Shown piece after piece: positions 1-6,644 of a DNA stretch of 16,924 nucleotides; the stretch's first letter is position 1, and each line of letters starts with the position of its first letter. The DNA is from CAZOWW01 sp964583765. GTDB taxonomy: Bacteria; Actinomycetota; Actinomycetes; Actinomycetales; Kineosporiaceae. The stretch covers positions 1 to 16,924 of the forward strand of contig CAZOWW010000120.1 in assembly GCA_964583765.1 (NCBI GenBank). Reading direction: 5' to 3'. The position numbers and the translations under genes are program-made. A model generated the notes under the pieces. That model did not search any database and had not been told where the DNA came from. It saw only the letters and a list, made by a program, of their open reading frames with translations.

Positions 1-173
1 TGGGCCTGTCCCAGACCCTGGTCAGCCATCACCTCAAAGTCCTGCGGGACGTCGGGCTCGTGGTGGCCACCGCCCGGGGTCGCAGCAACATCTACTCCCT
101 GTGCTGCGGTGCACTCTCCGAGCCGGCCCACCTGCTGGCTGCCCTCGCTGCGAGCACCGTTCCCGAGGCCTGA
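1..173 (+). CDS. ArsR-family transcriptional regulator, C-terminal part (5' end outside window)
   Basis: The open frame enters the window at base 3 and stops at TGA 171-173, leaving 56 residues. They read as the second half of a winged helix-turn-helix domain: the recognition helix LSQTLVSHHLKVLRDVGLV is followed by a wing with ARGRSNIYSL. That SxHLxxLxxAGLV-type helix followed by a GRxxxY wing is characteristic of ArsR/SmtB regulators, which bind operator dyads and release on metal or another signal. The sensing residues cannot be judged because the N-terminal part is missing. Two adjacent cysteines (CC) lie just after the wing and might be ligands, but this is a guess. The EamA transporter downstream has the same orientation, so this regulator may control it. 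Confidence 0.85.
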   Translation, partial: GLSQTLVSHHLKVLRDVGLVVATARGRSNIYSLCCGALSEPAHLLAALAASTVPEA

Positions 174-374
174 CCGGACAGCCCGAGGTGCCGGCCGCTG
201 TTCGCCGGGCGCCGGGTGGCCACGGAGGGGTTCTAGAGTGACACGACCAATCCAGTCATGATTCAGGTGGCGAACCGGACGTGCGGGTGGCCAGGGTCGG
301 GCCCGCAGGCGATGGTCGCTGGTGGAGGCGTGGGAGATGTCGCGGAGGCTCATCGCACGGACCGGGCTCGGGCG

Positions 375-1451
375 ATGAGGCGCGCGGGATCTGCGCGCGG
401 TCTGTGGGGAGTCGTCTGCTGCCTGGTGGCCGCCGGTTCCTGGGGCGCCATGTTCCCGGTGATGACCGGGACCCTGCGGCGCATCGACCCGTTCACCTTC
501 ACCGCGGTGCGCTACAGCGTGGCCACGGCCTGCTTCTTCGCCATTGCGGGCGTCACCTCCCGGGGCGCGCGGGTGAGGCTCCAGGGCCAGGGCCGGGGCC
601 GGGGCCTCGGCGCGGCGTGGGGGTACGGCACCGCGGGGTTCGCGGGCTTCCAGTTCCTGGTCTACCTGGGTCAGTCCATGCTCGGTGGGCAGGGTGCGCT
701 CATCGCCTCCGTCATGATGGCCACGACCCCGCTGCTCGGCTTCCTCGTCGACTGGGCCCTCACGGGGGTGATGCCTCGGCGGGCCTGCCTCGCGTTCATC
801 GCGCTGTCCTTCGTCGGAGTGCTGCTGGTCGTCACCCGCGGGGACGGGCTCGATCTGCTCCGGCGACCTGAGGACCTGTGCGCCGACGGAGTCATCGTCG
901 CCGGGGCGTTCTGCTGGGTGGTCTACACCCGGGGCGTCCGGCGCTTTCCCCAGTGGACCCCGGTGATCTACACCACGGTGACCGCCGGGCTCGGCCTGCT
1001 CAGCGTCTGGGCGATCACGGCCGCCCTCCTGCTGGTGTCCGCGGTGCACCTGCCCACGGTGGGGCTGGTGATCGACATCCTCCCCGCCCTGGCCTACATG
1101 AGCCTGGTCGCCGCCGTGGTCGGAGTGCTGTGCTGGAACACGGGCAACCGCATCCTCGGTCCGCAGACGGGGGTGCTCTTCATGAATGCGATCCCGCTCA
1201 CCGCATTCCTGATCTCCACCGTGGGGGGTGTCGCGCCGACCCCGGTCCAGGTGCTCGGGTGCGCGGTCACCGGATCCGCCCTGGTCGGGAACACCCTGCT
1301 CGCGCGCACCACAGGCGGGCTTGCTGCCGGGGGTACTCAGGAACCGCCGGTGCGGAGGTCGGTCCGGTCGATCGGCCGACGCGTTCCCGCCGCTTCCACC
1401 CATGCCCGCGGGGCATGTGACGGGGATCATGACGCAATGTCGAGTAACTAG
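375..1451 (+). CDS. EamA/DMT-superfamily transporter
   Basis: This is a hydrophobic protein of 358 residues from this start, with about ten predicted membrane segments arranged as two similar halves, as in EamA (drug/metabolite transporter) proteins. The first half opens with GVVCCLVAAGSWGAMFPVM, followed by PFTFTAVRYSVATACFF, a typical first EamA repeat. The second begins near VIVAGAFCWVVYTRG and ends near TPVQVLGCAVTGSALVG. Members move small metabolites or drugs across the plasma membrane; the substrate cannot be told. Start choice is uncertain: in-frame ATGs also lie at 258 and 312, but the extra 39 residues are low in hydrophobicity and resemble noncoding translation, and none of the starts has a good ribosome site. 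The last 50 or so residues form a polar tail. A neighbouring ArsR-type gene may regulate it. Confidence 0.8.
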   Translation: MRRAGSARGLWGVVCCLVAAGSWGAMFPVMTGTLRRIDPFTFTAVRYSVATACFFAIAGVTSRGARVRLQGQGRGRGLGAAWGYGTAGFAGFQFLVYLGQSMLGGQGALIASVMMATTPLLGFLVDWALTGVMPRRACLAFIALSFVGVLLVVTRGDGLDLLRRPEDLCADGVIVAGAFCWVVYTRGVRRFPQWTPVIYTTVTAGLGLLSVWAITAALLLVSAVHLPTVGLVIDILPALAYMSLVAAVVGVLCWNTGNRILGPQTGVLFMNAIPLTAFLISTVGGVAPTPVQVLGCAVTGSALVGNTLLARTTGGLAAGGTQEPPVRRSVRSIGRRVPAASTHARGACDGDHDAMSSN

Positions 1452-1669
1452 ACCAAAATCGTGTTGATGGATGCCGACGCATCTGGCAAGCTCGGTGAAC
1501 ATGAACCCGACCTGGAGCGGACCCGGTGAGGCTGCGCGGTTCCCGTCCCGCGTCCTCCGTGACCGGTGTTGTTGTCGCCCCAGTTCGGCGCCGGACCTTG
1601 CCGGGACCTGTGCGGTGAGGTGCCCCGGTACGTGCGGGTGAGCCCGCCTCTCGTGGGTGATTGCTCCTC

Positions 1670-1686
1670 CTGCACCTGAGGTGCAG
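1670..1686. promoter_or_regulatory. Perfect 17-bp dyad upstream of metQ
   Basis: CTGCACCTGAGGTGCAG has 8-bp perfect arms around one central base. It is about 300 bp upstream of the metQ start. The size and symmetry suit a dimeric repressor operator better than a transcript hairpin, because there is no loop. No regulator can be assigned from the sequence. Confidence 0.4.
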
Positions 1687-1781
1687 CGGTTCCGACGGCT
1701 CCGGCCACCGGATGGTGTCCTGGGCACCCGGGTCGATGGGTGCTCGTCGCCGGTCGGTAGGTCGTCCGGTGATCCCGCCGT

Positions 1782-1797
1782 GACCTCGACCGAGGTC
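1782..1797. promoter_or_regulatory. Second dyad upstream of metQ
   Basis: GACCTCG-AC-CGAGGTC has 7-bp perfect arms separated by two bases, about 190 bp before metQ. It may be an operator or part of an mRNA fold. Confidence 0.3.
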
Positions 1798-1984
1798 GGT
1801 GCGGGTGCCGTCATCACCCCCTGAGCCGTCGTGCCGCCACCGGTTCGTGAGCCGTCGCCCGCCCGGCCTCGCCTTCCCACGTCTCGTCCGCCCCCGCCGG
1901 TGCCTTGCCGCGCCGTCGCCGAATCCTGCTCGACCTGTTCGTGAACGCCCTTCGCCATCCATCCCGATCCTGGAGTTGTCCGTC

Positions 1985-2923
1985 ATGTCTGACTCGACCC
2001 CCGAACCGTCCGCCGCCGCGTCGCTCACCGACCGACCGGCACGTCCCCAGCGCGGTCGGTTCCGTCCTCGCACCTGGCTGATCGGTGGAGGCGTGATCGT
2101 CGTCCTCGTCGTCGCGCTCGTGCTGGCCCTCTCGCTGCGCTCGAACGGCGGCAAGTACAGCGCCTCCGACAAGCCCTTACGGGTGTTCGCGTCGGTGACG
2201 CCGCACACCGACATCCTCAAGTACGTGAACGACCACCTGGCCAACGGGAAGTTCACCCTGAAGATCATCGAGGAGACCGACAACGTCGACGGCAACGACG
2301 TGGTCGAGCACGGCGACGCCGACGCGAACTACTTCCAGCACGTGCCGTACTTCAACTCGGACACCGCCGACAAGGGGTACAAGGACCTCAAGATCGTGGC
2401 GTCGGTGCACATCGAGCCGTACGGGATCTATTCCTCCACGGTCAAGAACCTGAGCGACGTGCCCCACGGTGGCTTGGTCCTGCTGTCCAACAACACCTCC
2501 AACTTCGCGCGGGGCCTGTACCTGCTGCAGGCCGCAGGACTGATCAAGCTGGACCACGCCCAGGGCGACACGTCGCCGGGCGCCTTCGCGATCACGGAGA
2601 AGAACATCGTCGACAACCCGCACCACCTGACCTTCAAGCAGGTCGACCCGGCGCAGATCCCCCGCTCCCTGCCGGACGCCGCCCTCGGGCTGATCAACGG
2701 GAACGTCGCCCTGGAAGCGGGCCTGACCCCGGCCAAGGACGCGCTGTTCCTGGAGTCCGGTACCAACAACCCGTACGCGAACGTCCTGGTGGTCCCGACC
2801 AAGCTGGCCGACGACCCCCGGGTGAAGGCGCTCGCCCAGATCCTGACCGGTCCGCAGGTGGCGGACTACATCACGCAGCACTACCCGGGCTCCGTCCTGC
2901 CGGTGAACAAGGGCAGCAACTGA
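1985..2923 (+). CDS. metQ: MetQ/NlpA-family methionine-binding protein, transmembrane-anchored
   Basis: This is a substrate-binding protein of 312 residues for a methionine-type ABC importer. Family motifs are clear: DADANYFQHVPYF (about 112-124), VHIEPYGIYS (141-150), NNTSNFARGLYLLQAAGLIKL-type segment, INGNVALEAGL and NPYANVLVV near the end. The ATG at 1985 is preceded by GGAG at 1972-1975, spaced nine bases; an in-frame ATG at 1799 would add a proline/arginine-rich stretch that does not look like protein. Unlike most MetQ proteins there is no lipobox cysteine. Instead one hydrophobic helix (about 31-51) follows a polar N-terminus of 30 residues, so it is probably held in the membrane as an uncleaved anchor. 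The protein contains no cysteine and no methionine other than the initiator, a sign of sulfur economy. MetN and MetI follow directly. Exact ligand (L-Met, D-Met or another sulfur compound) is inferred from the family. Confidence 0.93.
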   Translation: MSDSTPEPSAAASLTDRPARPQRGRFRPRTWLIGGGVIVVLVVALVLALSLRSNGGKYSASDKPLRVFASVTPHTDILKYVNDHLANGKFTLKIIEETDNVDGNDVVEHGDADANYFQHVPYFNSDTADKGYKDLKIVASVHIEPYGIYSSTVKNLSDVPHGGLVLLSNNTSNFARGLYLLQAAGLIKLDHAQGDTSPGAFAITEKNIVDNPHHLTFKQVDPAQIPRSLPDAALGLINGNVALEAGLTPAKDALFLESGTNNPYANVLVVPTKLADDPRVKALAQILTGPQVADYITQHYPGSVLPVNKGSN

Positions 2924-2934
2924 GGACGCGCAGC

Positions 2935-2968
2935 GGAGCGTCCGGACGCCACGGTGTCCGGACGCTCC
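2935..2968 (+). terminator. Intercistronic stem-loop between metQ and metN
   Basis: Arms GGAGCGTCCGGAC and GTCCGGACGCTCC are perfectly complementary over 13 bp around an 8-base loop (2948-2955). It starts 11 bases after the metQ stop and lacks a T-run. In operons where the binding protein gene comes first, such a structure often acts as a partial terminator or 3' end stabiliser that raises binding protein over ATPase and permease levels. That role is inferred. Confidence 0.6.
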
Positions 2969-3012
2969 CGGCCGTCATCCGTGAGCGGAGCGAGAGGACG
3001 AGGTGAGGCAGG

Positions 3013-4029
3013 GTGTTGCGGGTCGTCGACCTGGTGAAGACGTTCGTGCACGGGCGGACCAGGGTGGAGGCGCTGCGAGGGGTGTCCCTGGACATCCCGG
3101 ACAAGGAGATCTACGGGATCATCGGCCACAGCGGGGCGGGCAAGAGCACTCTGATCCACTGCCGGAACCTGCTCGAACGCCCCACCTCCGGCAGCGTGAT
3201 CCTGGACGGCGTCGACCTGACCGGGCTGGCGCCCTGGGAACTGCGCAACCACCGGCAGGACATCGGCGTCATCTTCCAGCACTTCCATCTGCTCAGCTCG
3301 CGGAACCTGCTGGACAACGTGACCTTCCCCCTGGAGATCCAGGGAGTGGCCCGCCGGGAACGCCGGGTGCGGGCGATGGAACTTCTCGACCTGGTGGGAC
3401 TCGCGGACCGGGCCAAGGACTACCCCTCGCGGTTGTCCGGGGGCCAGAAGCAGCGGGTGGGGATCGCGCGCGCCCTGGCCGGCTCGCCGCGCGTACTGCT
3501 CTGTGACGAGGCGACCAGCGCGCTGGACTCCGAGACCACCAGGGCGATCCTCGGACTGCTCCGGGAGGTCAACACCGCGCTCGGGGTGACGATTGTGATC
3601 ATCACGCATGAGATGTCCGTGGTGCGGCACATCTGCGGCTCCGCGGCCCTGCTCGAGGACGGGCTCGTCGCCGATGCCGGCCGGCTCGTGGACCTGGTGG
3701 CGGACCCGGGTTCGCGCCTCGGCGCGGCCGTCCTGCCGGTGGACCCCGGGTCGGTGCCACCGGGGGAGAGGCATCTCCTGCTCACCCTGCCCGACGCCCG
3801 CGCCGGGTCACCCCTGCTCAGCAGGATCGCGCGCGAGCTGGACGTCGACCTGACCATCCTGCGGGGCGGGGTGGAGCGCATCGGTCTCCAGGAGGTCGGC
3901 CGGCTCCAGGTGCTGGTCGCCCGGGCAGAGCGGCCCGGTGTCCCCGCGGGCTCCGCCCCCGCAGAGCTGGTCACGAAGGTGGCCGCCTACCTGTCCCAGC
4001 ACGGTGTGCGTGCGGAGGAGCTGTCGTGA
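3013..4029 (+). CDS. metN: MetN-type methionine ABC transporter ATPase with NIL domain
   Basis: This ATPase of 338 residues is close to the usual length of MetN (about 340). Visible motifs are Walker A GHSGAGKS (38-45), the Q-loop FQHF (about 89-92), signature LSGGQKQR (141-148), Walker B VLLCDEA (161-167) and the switch histidine in IITHE (196-200). Residues from about 254 to 335 fit the C-terminal NIL domain, a ferredoxin-like fold that senses methionine in the cytoplasm and shuts the transporter down (trans-inhibition) in the MetNI family. The start is GTG at 3013, preceded by GAGG at 3005-3008. The next codon is TTG, so a start at 3016 is a lesser option. The stop overlaps the metI start as GTGA, implying coupled translation. 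The protein powers uptake of the ligand captured by the upstream MetQ. Confidence 0.95.
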   Translation: MLRVVDLVKTFVHGRTRVEALRGVSLDIPDKEIYGIIGHSGAGKSTLIHCRNLLERPTSGSVILDGVDLTGLAPWELRNHRQDIGVIFQHFHLLSSRNLLDNVTFPLEIQGVARRERRVRAMELLDLVGLADRAKDYPSRLSGGQKQRVGIARALAGSPRVLLCDEATSALDSETTRAILGLLREVNTALGVTIVIITHEMSVVRHICGSAALLEDGLVADAGRLVDLVADPGSRLGAAVLPVDPGSVPPGERHLLLTLPDARAGSPLLSRIARELDVDLTILRGGVERIGLQEVGRLQVLVARAERPGVPAGSAPAELVTKVAAYLSQHGVRAEELS

Positions 4030-4694
4030 ACCAGGGACCGTGGACCGACTACCTCGGGGAGATCTGGTCGGCGCTGCAGGAGACGCTGTTCATGGTGGCG
4101 TTCGCGGCGTTCTTCACCTTCGTGCTCGGGCTCGGCCTCGGCATCGTCCTGTACGTGACCGGCCCGCGCGGGATCCTGAGCAACCGCGTGATCTACGGCG
4201 TGCTGGACGTCGCGGTGAACATCGCCCGCTCCCTGCCGTTCGTGATCCTGCTGATCAGCATCATGCCGCTCACCCGGTTCCTCGTCGGCACCTCGCTCGG
4301 CGCCACCGCCGCGGTGGTGCCCCTGACCCTCGGCACCGCACCGTTCTTCTCCCGGGTCGTGGAGACCGCGTTGCGCGAGGTGGACCACGGCCTGATCGAG
4401 GCCGCCCAGTCGATGGGAGCGACCAACGGCGACCTGGTGCTCAAGGTGCTCCTGCCGGAGGCGCTGCCGAGTCTGCTGGCCGGGGTCACCCTGACCCTGG
4501 TGATGTTCGTGGACTACTCGGCGATGGCCGGTGCGATCGGGGCCGGAGGGCTGGGCAACTTCGCGATCAAGTACGGCTACGAACGGTTCGACACCGACCT
4601 CATGGTGGCGACCGTGGCGGTGCTCATCGCCCTCGTGCAGCTGCTGCAGACCTCGGGCAACCAGATCGTGCGGCGCGTCTCCCGCCGCAGGTGA
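4026..4694 (+). CDS. metI: MetI-type methionine ABC transporter permease
   Basis: This membrane protein of 222 residues matches the usual MetI length of about 217. It has roughly five membrane segments, for example MVAFAAFFTFVLGLGLGIVL and AVNIARSLPFVILLISIM. The cytoplasmic coupling (EAA) loop reads EAAQSMGATNGDLVLKVLLP, which docks on the ATPase. RSLPFVILLI and VDYSAMAGAIGAGGLG are typical MetI sequences. Translation starts at GTG 4026, overlapping the metN stop by four bases. It would form a homodimer with two MetN subunits. The gene ends 18 bp before the convergent minus-strand gene, with no obvious terminator between them. Confidence 0.95.
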   Translation: MNQGPWTDYLGEIWSALQETLFMVAFAAFFTFVLGLGLGIVLYVTGPRGILSNRVIYGVLDVAVNIARSLPFVILLISIMPLTRFLVGTSLGATAAVVPLTLGTAPFFSRVVETALREVDHGLIEAAQSMGATNGDLVLKVLLPEALPSLLAGVTLTLVMFVDYSAMAGAIGAGGLGNFAIKYGYERFDTDLMVATVAVLIALVQLLQTSGNQIVRRVSRRR

Positions 4695-4712
4695 ACAACC
4701 GGTCCGGCCGGG

Positions 4713-5432
4713 TCACCGGGAGGGCGGCGGGGCCGGGTGCGATCGTCGGCCCGTCCGGTCGAGGTCCGTCCGGGGTGCGGCGAGTGCCTGGCGACCGCGG
4801 GCGCTGACGGCCTCGAGTGCGATCGTCGGCCCGTTGCGCACCAGAAGGTCCGGTCGTGGACCGGTGCCCCGCGGGGTCCTTCCCCGCCCCGAGGCGGGCG
4901 TCGCCCGGTCCGGACGGAAGGCTTCCACCCGGATGAGCAGGCTGATCCAGGCCGGGTCGAGATGCTGCGCGGCGTCCGTCCCCTCGAGGATCAGAACGTC
5001 ACTCGCGGGCAGCTCCGACCAGCCGATCAACCGACCGCTCGCACGGTCGTGGGCGGGCCAACGGGCCCCTTCCCCGGCCAGGAGCGGGCGGACGACGCAA
5101 CTGCCGATCAGGGTGGCGACATCGACTACCCGGGTGGTCCGGGGCGAGAGCGCGTCGAGGCGGACGACGGGGGACTCTCCGCCCTGGGCCAGGGCATCAG
5201 CGAGCGCGTCCCCGCCCGCCCCCCGCTCGCCGTCCACGACCACGAGGCAGGTCTCGCCGATACGGGGTGCGAGTGCGCCCAGCAGATCGCCCAGCCAGAG
5301 GCCGACGGGCAGGAGTCGCTCCCGGGCCCCCTCGGTCCGAGCTGTCCGTCCGGTGCGGCCGGGGGGCGGGAGTTCCGCGAGATTCTCCGCGAACGAGCGG
5401 CCGGTGGCGGTTCTCGTGGTGCTGCGACTCAT
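4713..5432 (-). CDS. Uridine-kinase-like P-loop protein with degenerate Walker A
   Basis: This 239-residue protein reads from ATG at 5432 down to TGA at 4713-4715. A GGGG run lies three bases before the ATG on its own strand. The frame is open further upstream to 5639, but that part is arginine/proline-rich and unlikely to be coding. The core resembles actinobacterial uridine-kinase-like proteins: a strand CLVVVDGERGAGGD (62-75) at the P-loop position, then VVRLDALSP (89-97), VVRPLLAGEGARWPAHD (113-129), GRLIGW (133-138) and a Walker B-like DVLILEG (145-151). In the P-loop, the lysine expected after GERGAG is glycine, so normal ATP phosphate binding should be lost. Nucleoside kinase activity is therefore doubtful; it may be a regulatory or decaying paralogue. 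It is convergent with metNI and not obviously part of the sulfur genes. Confidence 0.65.
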   Translation of the reverse strand: MSRSTTRTATGRSFAENLAELPPPGRTGRTARTEGARERLLPVGLWLGDLLGALAPRIGETCLVVVDGERGAGGDALADALAQGGESPVVRLDALSPRTTRVVDVATLIGSCVVRPLLAGEGARWPAHDRASGRLIGWSELPASDVLILEGTDAAQHLDPAWISLLIRVEAFRPDRATPASGRGRTPRGTGPRPDLLVRNGPTIALEAVSARGRQALAAPRTDLDRTGRRSHPAPPPSR

Positions 5433-6037
5433 GATCCCCTGCTCTCGGTGGGGCGGGCGGGCGCGCGGGCGCAGACACCTCACCTGGAGGCGTCCGCCGC
5501 GCTGCGTCACGGCATGAGGCGACCACCCGGGACGGTGGTCCGGGAGGTTGCGTGGGTTCAGGCGGGGGAACCAGCGTGGAGACGGCGCCGCCGCGGGGGC
5601 ACGCCGAGGTGGCCGCGTCCGGACAGGCGCCGCCGACATCGCCGGACAGCCTGCGGGGACTCCGGCGGGGCTGAGTGACCGACCGGCCGGGGCAGATCGG
5701 GTTCAGGCCCACGAAAGAGCTGGCGAGGGCGGGGGAGCGGTCCGCCGGGAATCAGGGGGCAGTGACGCGTCGGGACCCGACGGAGGACCACCACGGGCGG
5801 TCGTCGGGCGATCGGGGCATCACGCACCCTTCGATAGTCAAGCGAATCAGTTGACATTGTCAAGCGGGCATCGCCGGAGGGCGGTGCTTGCCGAGGAGCC
5901 GGTCGCGCGCCCCGCGGGCCGCCCGTCCTTGCGGGAGGGTTCCCGTTCGCGTCGCCGTGATCCGGCCTTCTTTCGGGTCTCGGGAGCGAGGACGGCACAC
6001 CGGATCGCGATCTGAGACTGTTTCGATTGAGAAGGTA
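5433..6037. other. Noncoding stretch between the minus-strand gene and the riboswitch promoter
   Basis: I see no supportable gene here. Translations on both strands are arginine/proline/glycine-rich without recognisable motifs. The only structured part is the dyad/direct repeat near 5837-5866, listed separately. This region must hold the promoter of the minus-strand uridine-kinase-like gene. Confidence 0.5.
5837..5866. promoter_or_regulatory. Operator-like dyad and direct repeat in an AT-richer patch
   Basis: TTGACATTGTCAA (5851-5863) is a 13-base dyad, and GTCAAGCG occurs at 5837-5844 and again at 5859-5866, exactly 22 bp (about two helical turns) apart. The patch is distinctly less GC-rich than its surroundings. 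TTGACA can be read on both strands, so it may also serve as a -35 box. It sits about 400 bp upstream of the minus-strand gene and about 210 bp upstream of the riboswitch. Confidence 0.4.
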
Positions 6038-6067
6038 TTGATTCTGGGTCGAGGATGCGCCTACAGT
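6038..6067 (+). promoter_or_regulatory. Predicted sigma-70-type promoter for the SAM riboswitch transcript
   Basis: TTGATT (6038-6043) and TACAGT (6062-6067) each match four of six consensus positions and are separated by 18 bases. Transcription would begin near 6073-6075, which is right at the first base-paired helix of the aptamer. The fit between promoter and aptamer position makes the call more credible than the hexamers alone. Confidence 0.55.
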
Positions 6068-6071
6068 GGTC

Positions 6072-6170
6072 CCACCATCCAGAGCGGCTGAGAGACCTGG
6101 CTCGTCGACGCTGCAGCAACCCCTGGATCCCTCGGGATCTGGCCGGTGCTAATGCCAGGACCGATGGAGG
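6072..6170 (+). ncRNA. SAM-I (S-box) riboswitch
   Basis: The order of conserved S-box elements is visible: the closing helix P1 (CCATC 6075-6079 with GATGG 6163-6167), AGAG just inside it (6081-6084), GAGAGACCTGGCTC, then GCAACC (6116-6121), a variable hairpin near CCTGGATCC/GGGATC, and the hallmark GGTGCTAATGCC (6145-6156). These match the SAM-I aptamer, which binds S-adenosylmethionine and usually switches expression off when SAM is plentiful. P1 continues past one mismatch with CC 6072-6073 pairing GG 6169-6170, so the 3' side includes the whole GGAGG ribosome site (6166-6170) of the leader peptide. This suggests control of translation by hiding the ribosome site, with no separate terminator needed. 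If transcription starts after 6073, the extra two pairs would be lost. Confidence 0.88.
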
Positions 6171-6174
6171 TGCC

Positions 6175-6282
6175 GTGAACAGCCGAGTCAAGCCAGCGGA
6201 ACGGTGCGCAACCCGTTCCCCGTTCTTGACCCGACGCCAGTACGTGGACATGCTGCGCACGGCCAGCGCCACCTGTTGCTGA
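6175..6282 (+). CDS. Cysteine-ended leader peptide (attenuation uORF)
   Basis: This is a 35-residue peptide starting at GTG 6175 behind GGAGG (6166-6170, spaced four bases). It ends RRQYVDMLRTASATCC, with the two cysteine codons TGT TGC (6274-6279) immediately before TGA. Short peptides of the form R-R-x-V-D-x-x-R-x-x-S-A-x-C are annotated as putative leader peptides upstream of sulfur uptake and assimilation genes in Streptomyces and relatives. Poly-Cys uORFs in mycobacteria have been described as cysteine-responsive attenuators. By analogy, slow translation of the Cys codons when charged tRNA-Cys is scarce would change folding or coupling downstream and raise expression of yezD and the ABC genes. 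Its own ribosome site lies inside the SAM riboswitch, so SAM and cysteine signals are layered. The mechanism here is inferred. Confidence 0.82.
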   Translation: MNSRVKPAERCATRSPFLTRRQYVDMLRTASATCC

Positions 6283-6298
6283 TCGCGGGGTACCCCCT

Positions 6299-6331
6299 CG
6301 GCGAGCGCTGTCCCGCACCGTCGCTCCGCCG
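6299..6331 (+). promoter_or_regulatory. Hairpin just downstream of the leader peptide stop
   Basis: CGGCGAGCG (6299-6307) can pair with CGCTCCGCCG (6322-6331) with one bulged C, leaving a 14-base loop. It begins 16 bases after the leader stop, just beyond where a ribosome stalled at the Cys codons would reach, so it is placed to act as the switch element of attenuation. A weaker hairpin CCCGGCG/CGCCGGG follows at 6392-6420. No T-run follows either one. Confidence 0.35.
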
Positions 6332-6479
6332 GTGAACTTCCCACCCATCGACGTGACTCTCGCACCGGCTCCCCGGTTGATCGACTCCGCGCCCGGCGTC
6401 TTCCGCCTGTCGCCGCCGGGATGAGCCGAAGGGCCCACTTCCCAGTTCTGAACCGGCGACACGACCCAGGATCGAGGCC

Positions 6480-6644
6480 ATGTCGAACGGCCCCACAGCT
6501 CAGGACGATGTTGCACTTCAGGCGGTTCTCACGGCGATCGCGGGTCTGCGGTTCGGGTCCGTGGAGATCGTCATCCAGGACGGACGGATCGTGCAGGTGA
6601 ACACGACCGAGAAGGTCCGGCTCGAGCGCCGGCCCGGTCGCTGA
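6480..6644 (+). CDS. yezD: YezD-family (DUF2292) small protein
   Basis: This 54-residue protein begins at ATG 6480 with GAGG at 6474-6477, two bases before the start, which is closer than usual. The core AIAGLRFGSVEIVIQDGRIV followed by QVNTTEKVRL is the typical YezD/DUF2292 pattern (IRFGSVxIxIQDGxVVQIExTEKxR). Family members are small proteins repeatedly found in sulfate and sulfonate assimilation operons; their molecular role is not established. It has no cysteine and only the initiator methionine, in keeping with a sulfur-limitation role. It is the first full-length gene after the SAM riboswitch and cysteine leader, and it precedes the ABC importer by about 420 bases. I am confident of the family, not of the function. 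Confidence 0.85.
   Translation: MSNGPTAQDDVALQAVLTAIAGLRFGSVEIVIQDGRIVQVNTTEKVRLERRPGR

Larger units (their letters stand above)
1452..1984. other. Noncoding leader of the metQNI operon
   Basis: I see no convincing gene in these 533 bases; the open frames here have compositions typical of antisense or off-frame reading in GC-rich DNA. The stretch holds a small dyad (GATGC-CGAC-GCATC, 1470-1483), a hairpin GCACCC/GGGTGC (1724-1743) and two stronger dyads listed separately. I looked for an S-box or SAM-IV aptamer in front of metQ and found neither the GCAACC nor the GGTGCTAAT-type core. Confidence 0.6.

Noticed and set aside
1452..1984. A SAM-IV or S-box riboswitch in front of metQ
   Set aside because: A GAGGTGCCCCGG stretch near 1617 recalls part of SAM-IV, but the other conserved blocks such as GGCAACC are missing.
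1267..2295. Minus-strand open frame of 342 residues over the metQ leader and 5' end
   Set aside because: It is rich in Arg, Gly and Thr, has no motif, and overlaps both the transporter end and metQ.
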